Source: G963662905 sp963676415 (lineage in GTDB: Bacteria; Bacteroidota; Bacteroidia; Bacteroidales; WRLA01). Taken from it: a stretch of 64,000 nucleotides of DNA. The DNA is taken from the NCBI GenBank assembly GCA_963676415.1, contig OY781097.1, positions 372,001 through 436,000 of the forward strand, in the 5' to 3' direction. The notes beneath the pieces are model-generated. The model saw only the letters and a list, made by a program, of their open reading frames with translations. It was not told the DNA's origin and did no database searches. Below are positions 1-6,481 of this stretch, piece after piece (position 1 is the first letter of the stretch; each line of letters starts with the position of its first letter). A program made the translations under genes and the position numbers.

Positions 1-705
1 CCCATGCTCTGCCGCGATTCATCCATACAGATAACAGCAGAAGGCGCAGACACTTACCTATGGACTCCGGCCACAGGACTGGATACCACAGGTGGAAGTA
101 CGGTTGTATCCACCCTAAGTGCAGATCAGCAATACCGTATGTACGGAACCAGCTCTTCCGGTTGTGTCGATAGCCTCGACTTCAATATTCCGGTGCTGCC
201 TCCACCATTCGTTAATCTTGGCGAAGACCTCTATCTTTTCACATGCGAGCCGGTTACTTTAAATGCAGGCAATAGCGCCGGAAACCACAACTATCTGTGG
301 TCAAACGGAAGCCGTAAGCAAACCATTGATGTTTCGGAAGATGGCACATATTATGTTACGGTATGGAACGATGCCTGTGCCACATCCGATTCGATTATGG
401 TTGAACTTTGTGATGGCTATATGCGTATGCCCAATGCCTTTACTCCAAATAATGATGGTGTCAATGAAATATTCAAACCGGTTACATCTGATCCAACCGT
501 CATTTTCGAGATGCGTATCTATAACCGAAACGGCAGGCTGGTATTCCAGACTGAAGATGTTTTGGAAGGCTGGAATGGGAATGACTTTGAAGGCAACCCA
601 TGCGATCAAGGAATTTATGTATGGCAAATTACCTACGAGGGAGAAGGTACCGAAGCCCCTGGCTACAGACATATTGAAACCGGACGTGTCACATTGCTAC
701 GATAA
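1..705 (+). CDS. T9SS type B sorting-domain surface protein, 3' part
   Basis: The reading frame is open at the left edge, so only the last 234 codons of a longer gene are present. The C-terminal ~95 residues hold the gliding-motility-associated (CHU_C-type) sorting domain: the MPNAFTPNNDGVNEIFKP block, then a beta-rich stretch with FEMRIYNRNGRLVF, GWNGND and GIYVWQI. Proteins with this domain are exported through the type IX secretion system and attached to or released from the cell surface. Upstream of it are Ig-like beta repeats with paired Cys, consistent with an adhesin stalk, but the functional N-terminal part lies outside the window. The stop codon at 703-705 abuts the target duplication of the MITE-like element at 712-890. 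Confidence 0.88.
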   Translation, partial: PMLCRDSSIQITAEGADTYLWTPATGLDTTGGSTVVSTLSADQQYRMYGTSSSGCVDSLDFNIPVLPPPFVNLGEDLYLFTCEPVTLNAGNSAGNHNYLWSNGSRKQTIDVSEDGTYYVTVWNDACATSDSIMVELCDGYMRMPNAFTPNNDGVNEIFKPVTSDPTVIFEMRIYNRNGRLVFQTEDVLEGWNGNDFEGNPCDQGIYVWQITYEGEGTEAPGYRHIETGRVTLLR

Positions 706-711
706 CAAAAA

Positions 712-890
712 GGTTCTACTCGGTTTTTTGTGGGTAATAAAAATTGAGATAGAATTGGAGGTTAAACTTTCCAAAGTTCTAAACTTTAGAAAGTTTGTCC
801 CGGATTAGTTCTCTAAATTTTGATAGGTATTAAAACTGTATTCCAACCTTTGAATACTTTAAAGGTTTCCACGGAATTCCGAGTAGAACC
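712..890. mobile_element. MITE-like element, 179 bp, with terminal inverted repeats and 8-bp target duplication
   Basis: The ends are perfect 12-bp inverted repeats, GGTTCTACTCGG at 712-723 and its complement at 879-890. Similarity continues inward (GTGG shared after six partly matching bases). The element is flanked by an identical octamer AACAAAAA at 704-711 and 891-898, as expected for a target-site duplication. It has no coding capacity. An 8-bp duplication and a GG-starting end would suit mobilisation by an ISL3-type transposase, but that family guess is inference. Removing the element and one octamer restores a normal gap of stop codon, A-tract and terminator stem. Confidence 0.75.
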
Positions 891-900
891 AACAAAAAAA

Positions 901-930
901 CCCGTTGCCTTTTGAAGGCAACGGGTTTTT
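901..930. terminator. Bidirectional rho-independent terminator
   Basis: A perfect 9-bp stem, CCCGTTGCC at 901-909 and GGCAACGGG at 917-925, has a 7-nt loop, a T-run on the plus side (926-930) and an A-run on the minus side (894-900). It can end both the plus-strand T9SS gene and the minus-strand ferredoxin gene. The MITE-like element now separates it from the T9SS gene. Confidence 0.88.
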
Positions 931-949
931 GCTATGAGCAAAATAGTTA

Positions 950-1120
950 TTATTCTGCTGGGTGGATAGCTTCAGTAGGACAAACATCAGCGCAAGCACC
1001 ACAATCAGTGCAAAGATCTGCATCAATTTTGAAGATATCGCCTTCAGAAATTGCTTCTACCGGGCACTCATCAAGGCAAGTACCACAAGCTACACATTCG
1101 TCAGTAATTACATATGCCAT
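950..1120 (-). CDS. 2[4Fe-4S] ferredoxin, 56 aa
   Basis: A 56-residue protein starting MAYVITDECVACGTC. Two CxxCxxCxxxCP motifs use Cys 9/12/15/19 and Cys 37/40/43/47, so it is a clostridial-type ferredoxin carrying two [4Fe-4S] clusters, a soluble low-potential electron carrier. The length (about 55 residues) is normal for the family. It lies divergently upstream of korAB, whose enzyme reduces such ferredoxins, and the Rnf complex elsewhere in the window could re-oxidise it. That electron route is inferred from gene content. The gene is easily missed because it is so short and because the opposite strand is also open here. Confidence 0.95.
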   Translation of the reverse strand: MAYVITDECVACGTCLDECPVEAISEGDIFKIDADLCTDCGACADVCPTEAIHPAE

Positions 1121-1261
1121 AATTTCAAATTTTATAGGTTAGAAATAGATAAATTACTTCTCTTTTAATCAGGGCAAAAATAACGGTTTCTGTTTATGGA
1201 ACTAATCTATTTTATTGGCAAAATAATTTTTAGATTGAATCTAAATTAATATTGGAACAGC

Positions 1262-1295
1262 CTGACAATGAATTTTTAAAAAATTAGAATGTCAG
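1262..1295. promoter_or_regulatory. Inverted repeat upstream of the korA promoter
   Basis: CTGACA at 1262-1267 and TGTCAG at 1290-1295 are perfect inverted arms around an A/T-rich, partly self-complementary core (1271-1285). It ends 15 bp upstream of the korA -7 box and could be an operator in the intergenic region between the ferredoxin gene and korA. No regulator can be named. Confidence 0.35.
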
Positions 1296-1310
1296 ACTAA
1301 AAATATGGTA

Positions 1311-1318
1311 TAACTTTG
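1311..1318 (+). promoter_or_regulatory. korAB promoter, -7 box TAACTTTG
   Basis: TAACTTTG fits the Bacteroidota consensus TAnnTTTG exactly and lies 27 bp before the korA start codon. A clear -33 TTG was not found at the expected spacing. Confidence 0.65.
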
Positions 1319-1344
1319 CCCCAATTCTTAAAAAAGACAGAAGC

Positions 1345-3201
1345 ATGGCAGATAAAGAACAAAAAACTGTTGAGCTTGATCAGGTGGTCATCCGGTTTTC
1401 CGGAGATTCGGGTGATGGCATGCAGCTCACAGGCACTTTATTCTCAGAAACATCAGCATTAATTGGAAACGATTTAGCTACATTTCCCGATTATCCTGCG
1501 GAAATTCGGGCTCCACAGGGAACTGTTGGAGGTGTTTCGGGTTTCCAGGTTCATTTTGGCCACAAAGAAGTTAACACCCCCGGCGATTATGCCGATGTGC
1601 TTGTGGCAATGAACCCGGCAGCTTTGAAAGCAAATGCCAAATGGACTAAAAAAGGTTCCACAATTATCATTGACAGCGATAGCATCAATGAAAAAAACCT
1701 CACAAAAGCAGGTTTCCAAACAGACGATCCGGTTAAGGAAGAACGACTGGAAGATTATAATGTAATCTTTGCACCGATTTCGACCTTAACACGAGAAGCG
1801 CTCAAAGACACCAAACTCGACACTAAGAGTATCCTCCGGAGCAAGAATATGTTTGCTCTGGGCATTGTTTACTGGATGTTCGAACGTCCGCTTGAAAACA
1901 CCGAGAAATTCTTCGAAAAGAAATTCAAAAAAAACCCTTTGGTTGTAGAAGCAAATAAATTGGTCCTGAAAGCAGGTTACAATTATGCCGAATCCATTGA
2001 GGTTTTTCGCCGTACACAATATAAAGTTGCACCGGCTCCGATTAAAACCGGACGTTACCGCAACATAAATGGCAATATTGCTACAGCATGGGGTTTGATT
2101 GCTGCTTCCGAGAAATCGGGGCTTCCTCTGTTCTGCGGATCCTATCCTATTACCCCGGCCACGGAAATCCTTCAGGAATTATCCAAGCAAAAAAGCCTCG
2201 GTGTAAAAGCTGTTCAGGCTGAAGACGAAATTGCCGGTATTACTACTGCTATTGGTGCTGCTTTCGCAGGCCGTTTGGCAGTAACAACCACTTCAGGCCC
2301 GGGTCTGGCGCTCAAAACAGAAGCTGCCAACCTTGCAGTTATCACCGAATTGCCTTTGGTCATTGTGAATGTTCAGCGTGGCGGCCCCTCAACAGGCCTT
2401 CCTACCAAAACCGAGCAGGCCGACCTGATGCAGGCACTATACGGTCGTAATGGTGAAAGCCCGATTGTAGTCATTGCTGCGAGTACGCATTCCAACTGTT
2501 TTGATTACGCTTTCCAGGCTGCAAAAATTGCCCTGGAACATATGACCCCGGTTATTTTGCTTACGGACGGATTTTTGGCCAATGGCTCCGAGCCATGGAA
2601 AATCCCTGCAATGGCAGAAATGCCGCCCATCAAAGCAAAAATTGCCCATGATGATGATGACGATTACCAACCATACCGTCGCGATCCAGTTACATATGCG
2701 CGCTACTGGGCTTCGCCGGGCATGAAAGGCAAAGAACACCGTATTGGTGGCCTGGAAAAAATGGCAATTACCGGTACTGTTTCTTACGTTCCTGAGAATC
2801 ATGAAGTGATGACCAAAGAACGGGAAGAAAAAATCAAACGCGTGGTTGTTGATGTTCCTGATATTGAAGCATTTGGCGACCAAACTGGTGATGTACTCGT
2901 TGTAGGTTGGGGCTCTACTTACGGCCACCTGCTGTCGGCAGTCCGAGAACTACGTCAGGAAGGTAAAAGCGTCAGCCTGGCACACTTCAACTATATCCAG
3001 CCGCTTCCGGCCAACACATCGGATATTTTTTCGAGGTACAAAAAAATTGTTGTTTGCGAATTAAATAACGGACAGTTTGCTTCTTATCTTAAGATGAACT
3101 TCCAGCAATTCGAATTTAAGCAGTACAACAAAATTATGGGACTCCCCTTTACCGTGCTGGAACTCAAACAAAAGTTCAATCAAATTCTGGAGGGCAAATA
3201 A
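1345..3201 (+). CDS. korA: 2-oxoacid:ferredoxin oxidoreductase, alpha (gamma-alpha fusion) subunit
   Basis: A 618-residue protein with the fused layout common in Bacteroidota and archaea. An N-terminal gamma domain (about residues 10-195, with RFSGDSGDGMQLTG and FPDYPAEIRAPQGTVGG) is followed by a linker and the pyrimidine-binding alpha domain (from about 225, GNIATAWGL, PITPATEI, TTSGPG). With KorB it oxidatively decarboxylates a 2-oxoacid, using CoA and ferredoxin. The sequence resembles 2-oxoglutarate-type enzymes, but substrate specificity is not proven by motifs. One base separates it from korB, so the two form an operon driven from 1311-1318. A local acidic run (DDDDD, around residue 436) sits in a surface loop. 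Confidence 0.93.
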   Translation: MADKEQKTVELDQVVIRFSGDSGDGMQLTGTLFSETSALIGNDLATFPDYPAEIRAPQGTVGGVSGFQVHFGHKEVNTPGDYADVLVAMNPAALKANAKWTKKGSTIIIDSDSINEKNLTKAGFQTDDPVKEERLEDYNVIFAPISTLTREALKDTKLDTKSILRSKNMFALGIVYWMFERPLENTEKFFEKKFKKNPLVVEANKLVLKAGYNYAESIEVFRRTQYKVAPAPIKTGRYRNINGNIATAWGLIAASEKSGLPLFCGSYPITPATEILQELSKQKSLGVKAVQAEDEIAGITTAIGAAFAGRLAVTTTSGPGLALKTEAANLAVITELPLVIVNVQRGGPSTGLPTKTEQADLMQALYGRNGESPIVVIAASTHSNCFDYAFQAAKIALEHMTPVILLTDGFLANGSEPWKIPAMAEMPPIKAKIAHDDDDDYQPYRRDPVTYARYWASPGMKGKEHRIGGLEKMAITGTVSYVPENHEVMTKEREEKIKRVVVDVPDIEAFGDQTGDVLVVGWGSTYGHLLSAVRELRQEGKSVSLAHFNYIQPLPANTSDIFSRYKKIVVCELNNGQFASYLKMNFQQFEFKQYNKIMGLPFTVLELKQKFNQILEGK

Positions 3202-3202
3202 A

Positions 3203-4240
3203 ATGGAAAATACAACAGCAAAATTAACTGCAAAAGATTTTAAAAGCGATCAGGAAGTACGCTGGTGCCCGGGTTGTGGAGACCATGCCGTTTTAAATGC
3301 AGTGCATAAAGCAATGGCCGAGCTGAACCTTCCGAAAGAAAAATACGCTGTTATTTCAGGTATTGGATGCTCATCACGCTTTCCGTATTATATGGACACT
3401 TATGCCTTCCACGGCATCCACGGGCGTGCTGCGGCAATCAGTACCGGAGTAAAAGTTGCCAATCCTGAACTGAGCGTTTGGACTATTACCGGCGATGGCG
3501 ATGCGCTTGCAATCGGTGGAAACCACTTCATCCATGCAATCCGCAGAAATGTCAATATCAATATCCTCCTTTTTAACAACCAGATTTATGGTCTTACAAA
3601 AGGACAATACTCACCAACTTCAGTAGAAGGCCAGGTTACAAAAACATCTCCTTACGGCACAGTGGAACATCCATTCCACCCCGGCGAACTCGTATTGGGC
3701 GCACAGGGCAAATTCTTTGCCCGTACCCTCGACAACAATGTGAAGCTCACTACAAAAATACTCATTGAAGCTGCGCAGTTCAAAGGAACATCCATGGTGG
3801 AAATCCTGCAAAACTGTGTGATTTATAATGATGGCTGCCATAAGGCGATTACAGACCGCGAGCATAAAGCAGACCGCCAGCTGATCCTGGAACACGGCAA
3901 ACCGATGATCTTCGGCAAAAACAATGATAAAGGCCTGATCTTAGACGGTTGGAAACTCAAAGTGGTTACCATTGGGGAAAACGGCATCACGCAAGACGAC
4001 ATCCTCGTACATGATGCACACACGAAAGAACCATTCATGCACCTGATGCTTGCCAATATGTCGTATCCTGATTACCCTGTAGCTTTTGGTGTAATCCGTG
4101 CAGTTGCAGACACTACCTATGATGAAAAAGTTGAAAAACAAATTGCCCACGTTCAGGAAAACTCCAAAATAAAAAATATGGACGACCTGCTTAATTCAGG
4201 AGACACATGGGCTGTTGAAAATGAAGATGATATCCGTTAG
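3203..4240 (+). CDS. korB: 2-oxoacid:ferredoxin oxidoreductase, beta subunit
   Basis: A 345-residue thiamine-diphosphate-binding subunit. Cys22 and Cys25 (RWCPGCGDH) and Cys56 (GIGCSSR) match the [4Fe-4S] ligands of short beta subunits. GDGD at 97-100 followed by NN at 125-126 is the ThDP/Mg motif. It partners KorA, whose stop codon is one base upstream. The enzyme can feed reduced ferredoxin to Rnf or run reductively to fix CO2. The direction cannot be read from sequence. The gene ends at a strong terminator shared with the convergent gene downstream. Confidence 0.93.
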   Translation: MENTTAKLTAKDFKSDQEVRWCPGCGDHAVLNAVHKAMAELNLPKEKYAVISGIGCSSRFPYYMDTYAFHGIHGRAAAISTGVKVANPELSVWTITGDGDALAIGGNHFIHAIRRNVNINILLFNNQIYGLTKGQYSPTSVEGQVTKTSPYGTVEHPFHPGELVLGAQGKFFARTLDNNVKLTTKILIEAAQFKGTSMVEILQNCVIYNDGCHKAITDREHKADRQLILEHGKPMIFGKNNDKGLILDGWKLKVVTIGENGITQDDILVHDAHTKEPFMHLMLANMSYPDYPVAFGVIRAVADTTYDEKVEKQIAHVQENSKIKNMDDLLNSGDTWAVENEDDIR

Positions 4241-4260
4241 GGTATCCTAAATAAAACTCA

Positions 4261-4291
4261 AAAGGCCCTGAATTTCAGGGCCTTTTTTATA
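4261..4291. terminator. Bidirectional terminator between korB and the convergent gene
   Basis: An 11-bp perfect stem (4261-4271 and 4275-4285) around a 3-nt loop, with a T-run after it on the plus strand and A-rich sequence before it. It ends korAB on the plus strand. It overlaps the 3' end of the minus-strand gene ending at 4287. Confidence 0.85.
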
Positions 4292-5054
4292 TATCCCGCA
4301 AAACACTTTTCAGATAAGATTCCGTATTGGCAAACCAGGCCCCGAACCAGCAAAACATCTCCCCTTCAACCAAAATAATATTTTTGTCCGGGTACAATGC
4401 CTGCAATTCCTTACGGTGATGTTCCTGAAAGTGAAAAGGCTCCGAAGACAACATGATAAGGTCTGCACCCCGGAAATCCTGCCCGCTTAGTTTTGGATAA
4501 GCTTCGGTAAAATGAGCCTTTTGAGGCAAGCCAAAAAACGACAAAACAGAGCCGGTATAAGTATTTGCGCCCACGCCCATCCAGGGGTCTTTCCAGATCA
4601 GGTACAAACTTTGCACACTCTTTTTTGGCATGGCTTTGTCTGGAAAACTACGCACAATTTCTGCCGCTTCCTCTTCCCTGCCACACAAAAGTCCAAGTTT
4701 CAGAAGGTGATCCGCATTCTGGCGCACATCTTTCACATCAAAGACAAAAACAGGATACGCCTCGCTGAGTTTCAGCACTTCATCTTTTGCATTTTCTTCT
4801 TTTACAGCAAGGATCAAGTCCGGATTCAGTGCATGAACTGCATCCATTGAAAAACCCTGCACCGGGCCAACAACAGGAATGCCGGCAACTTCCTCCTTGG
4901 GGTGGATGCAATACCTGGTACGGCCTGCCAACTGATTGCGGCAACCCAGCTTTATCAAACTATAAGTAACTGAGGGACAAAGGCTGATGATACGCTGGGG
5001 CTGTTCGGGAATCAAGACTTCCCTACCCAGATCATCGGACTGCAACCTACTCAT
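4287..5054 (-). CDS. Helical-backbone metal receptor (BtuF/FepB-like fold), apparently cytoplasmic
   Basis: A 255-residue protein of the periplasmic-binding family used by ABC importers of cobalamin, haem or siderophores. It shows DLGREV near the N-terminus, the RIISLCPSVTYSLIKLG block, ALNPDLIL and a conserved C-terminal half. There is no signal peptide or lipobox: the mature-domain start begins within the first ten residues. Signal-less versions occur in Bacteroidota, so a cytosolic binding role or a loss of export are both possible. It overlaps the upstream flavin-binding gene by 8 bp, indicating translational coupling. No permease or ATPase of an importer is nearby. Confidence 0.75.
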   Translation of the reverse strand: MSRLQSDDLGREVLIPEQPQRIISLCPSVTYSLIKLGCRNQLAGRTRYCIHPKEEVAGIPVVGPVQGFSMDAVHALNPDLILAVKEENAKDEVLKLSEAYPVFVFDVKDVRQNADHLLKLGLLCGREEEAAEIVRSFPDKAMPKKSVQSLYLIWKDPWMGVGANTYTGSVLSFFGLPQKAHFTEAYPKLSGQDFRGADLIMLSSEPFHFQEHHRKELQALYPDKNIILVEGEMFCWFGAWFANTESYLKSVLRDI

Positions 5055-5505
5055 AAGTGCGGCAAATCAACTTATCAATTTTTACTTTCATGCAGATGAC
5101 TTCGCGCACTGCCGGATCGCTGTATTTGAATTCACGCTCTGAGTATTTTTTCATGATGTAATCAAGCACTGCAATTTTATCTTCCTTATCTTCAACAAAC
5201 TGCACAGCACCAAAAACCTGTATGCTTTTATACTTCATGCCATAGCTGCATGCCACTTTTTCGTGCTGCCAGCGCAAAACATGGCCGGTACTGAAGTTCA
5301 GGCAAACTTTTGGTTTTTTTTTCAGGAATTTCATCTTCTGGCCTTCAGCTCCCGAATGCAGATAAATGTAATCATCATCAAAACCATAATTCATCGGTAC
5401 CACATAAGGGCCGTTTTCATCATCGACCATACTTAAATGACAGATTTCACAATCATTGAAGATACTGCGGATCAACTCCTTATCGTAATTATAGCGTACT
5501 TTCAT
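5047..5505 (-). CDS. Pyridoxamine 5'-phosphate oxidase-like flavoprotein (NimA-type split barrel)
   Basis: A 152-residue protein with the split-barrel FMN-binding layout: CEICHLSMVDDENGPYVVPM at 18-37, then the strand YIYLHSG and the basic stretch GQKMKFLKKKP. This order is typical of the NimA/PNPOx-like family, cofactor-binding enzymes whose plant and bacterial members reduce small molecules; NimA homologues can inactivate nitroimidazoles. The physiological substrate is unknown. It overlaps the binding-protein gene downstream and follows the small membrane protein gene upstream by 12 bp, so the three probably share a transcript. Confidence 0.8.
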   Translation of the reverse strand: MKVRYNYDKELIRSIFNDCEICHLSMVDDENGPYVVPMNYGFDDDYIYLHSGAEGQKMKFLKKKPKVCLNFSTGHVLRWQHEKVACSYGMKYKSIQVFGAVQFVEDKEDKIAVLDYIMKKYSEREFKYSDPAVREVICMKVKIDKLICRTYE

Positions 5506-5517
5506 AATTTATTTTTT

Positions 5518-5862
5518 TCAAACATTTCTATTGTCCGGCGCTTTCAAAAGATAAGCAACCAGGGAATATAAAACACTAAAAAGAATTGCATGGCCAAAAC
5601 CATCAACATAAAAACCATCGACCCACTCGCTGACCAGCACCACCATTAGGGCATTAATGACCAACAGGAACAATCCAAAGGTCAGGATGGTAACCGGAAT
5701 GGTTAAAATAATAAGCAAAGGGCGTAAAAAAGTATTAAGGATACTTAAAAGAAAAGCAACAATAATGGCGTCGCCGTAGTCGTAAATATAAACGCCGGGC
5801 AGCAGCCAGCAAAGAAGCATCACCACAACCGAAAGCCCAAGAATACGAATAAGATAGTTCAT
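5518..5862 (-). CDS. Phage-holin-like four-helix membrane protein (PF04020 type)
   Basis: A 114-residue protein made almost entirely of hydrophobic segments: roughly residues 4-24, 31-52, 56-77 and 90-108. The motif FLLSILNTFLRPLLIILTIP is typical of the small 'mycobacterial four-helix holin' family, which is widespread in non-phage bacterial loci and has no proven lytic role there. I chose the ATG at 5862, not the longer open frame to 6063, because the extra part is encoded by the 22-bp repeats and lacks family similarity. A TATATTTG box at 5901-5908 on the minus strand supports this start. Confidence 0.82.
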   Translation of the reverse strand: MNYLIRILGLSVVVMLLCWLLPGVYIYDYGDAIIVAFLLSILNTFLRPLLIILTIPVTILTFGLFLLVINALMVVLVSEWVDGFYVDGFGHAILFSVLYSLVAYLLKAPDNRNV

Positions 5863-5900
5863 AATGATATTTTGATTTAATCCTGTATATTTCTCTGATT

Positions 5901-5908
5901 CAAATATA
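5901..5908 (-). promoter_or_regulatory. Promoter -7 box TATATTTG for the 5862-4287 operon
   Basis: The minus strand reads TATATTTG here, an exact TAnnTTTG match 38 bp before the start codon at 5862. No convincing -33 TTG was found. Confidence 0.55.
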
Positions 5909-5967
5909 CATCTTTTTGGGATTATGGAAATGCTGCTGCCGGAATATCCGGGATTAGAAGTTTTTGT

Positions 5968-6078
5968 AAACACAGACGGTCGTCTTGACAAACACATGCG
6001 GTCGTGTTGAGCAACACATACGGTCGTGTTGGCAAACACATGCGGTCGTGTTGGGCAACACATCAGGACGTGTTTTGG
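5968..6078. repeat. Five tandem 22-bp repeats, each an imperfect palindrome
   Basis: Units begin at 5968, 5990, 6012, 6034 and 6056 (the last is slightly longer and degenerate). The consensus is MAACACATGCGGTCGTGTTG plus two variable bases. Each unit has AACAC and GTGTT arms around an 8-bp centre, so every unit can form a small hairpin or a dyad-symmetric protein site. There are no spacers, so this is not a CRISPR. It lies between the promoter of the holin-like gene and the terminator of the gene at 6178. Confidence 0.85.
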
Positions 6079-6091
6079 CAGAAATGCACAA

Positions 6092-6121
6092 AAAAGCCCG
6101 ACCGGAATTGGTCAGGCTTTT
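6092..6121 (-). terminator. Terminator of the small surface-protein gene
   Basis: Arms at 6092-6103 and 6110-6121 pair over 12 bp with one mismatch around a 6-nt loop. On the minus strand the stem is followed by a T-run. It lies 57 bp past the stop codon at 6178. Confidence 0.75.
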
Positions 6122-6177
6122 GAATACTCATTTTAAAATGAGATTATTAAGTCTTAGAATTCATAGAGAGCTAGGTT

Positions 6178-6396
6178 TTAATCATTGAGGCGCTTACGTG
6201 CATCAAAAACTTTCTTGCTGCCATAAGCTGCTCCGGCAATAAGTAAAACAGCAATACCGCTGCCTACGGGAGCACCACCGCCAATAGGATCGCCACCAAC
6301 ATCTCCGCCACCACCATTGTTGCCGGGTTGTGGTTGTGCCATGGCGCCTAAACTAAACATTCCAATTATTGCGAGACTTGCTACTATCTTTTTCAT
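6178..6396 (-). CDS. Small PID-CTERM-like sorted surface protein
   Basis: A 72-residue protein in three parts: an N-terminal signal peptide (MKKIVASLAIIGMFSLGAMA, cleavage after residue 20), a Gly/Pro-rich spacer with almost no other residues, and a C-terminal tripartite tail. The tail has a GGGAPVGSG turn, a hydrophobic helix (IAVLLIAGAAYGSKK) and a basic end. This resembles the short PID-CTERM/PEP-CTERM-type sorting signals of Bacteroidota, where a sorting enzyme is thought to process the tail. The enzyme is not in this window. Nearly the whole mature protein would be the spacer. It has its own promoter and terminator. Confidence 0.7.
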   Translation of the reverse strand: MKKIVASLAIIGMFSLGAMAQPQPGNNGGGGDVGGDPIGGGAPVGSGIAVLLIAGAAYGSKKVFDARKRLND

Positions 6397-6413
6397 GATT
6401 CTTTGATTTTATG

Positions 6414-6444
6414 CAAAAATATGTTTTTCTGTGAATTAATTCAA
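6414..6444 (-). promoter_or_regulatory. Complete Bacteroidota promoter for the 6178-6396 gene
   Basis: On the minus strand the -7 box TATTTTTG (plus-strand 6414-6421) follows a TTG (plus-strand 6442-6444) after 20 bp. Both elements and their spacing match the consensus. The predicted transcript start is only about 12 nt before the start codon. Confidence 0.7.
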
Positions 6445-6445
6445 G

Positions 6446-6473
6446 TGGACTGCCCTTTAAAAAGAGCAGTCCA
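6446..6473 (-). terminator. Stem-loop after the large T9SS gene
   Basis: TGGACTGC at 6446-6453 and GCAGTCCA at 6466-6473 form an 8-bp perfect stem 9 bp past the stop codon of the gene at 6482. No T-run follows on the minus strand, so it may be a 3'-end-protecting hairpin more than a classic terminator. Confidence 0.5.
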
Positions 6474-6481
6474 TTGATAAT

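Noticed and set aside
912..1142. Plus-strand 76-codon open frame
   Set aside because: It lies opposite the ferredoxin gene; its peptide has no family pattern, while the minus strand encodes two perfect CxxCxxCxxxCP motifs.
5863..6063. N-terminal extension of the holin-like protein
   Set aside because: The added residues come from the 22-bp repeats and precede the natural membrane-helix start; the promoter at 5901-5908 lies inside it.
5968..6078. CRISPR array
   Set aside because: Units are directly adjacent with no spacers, and no cas gene is nearby.
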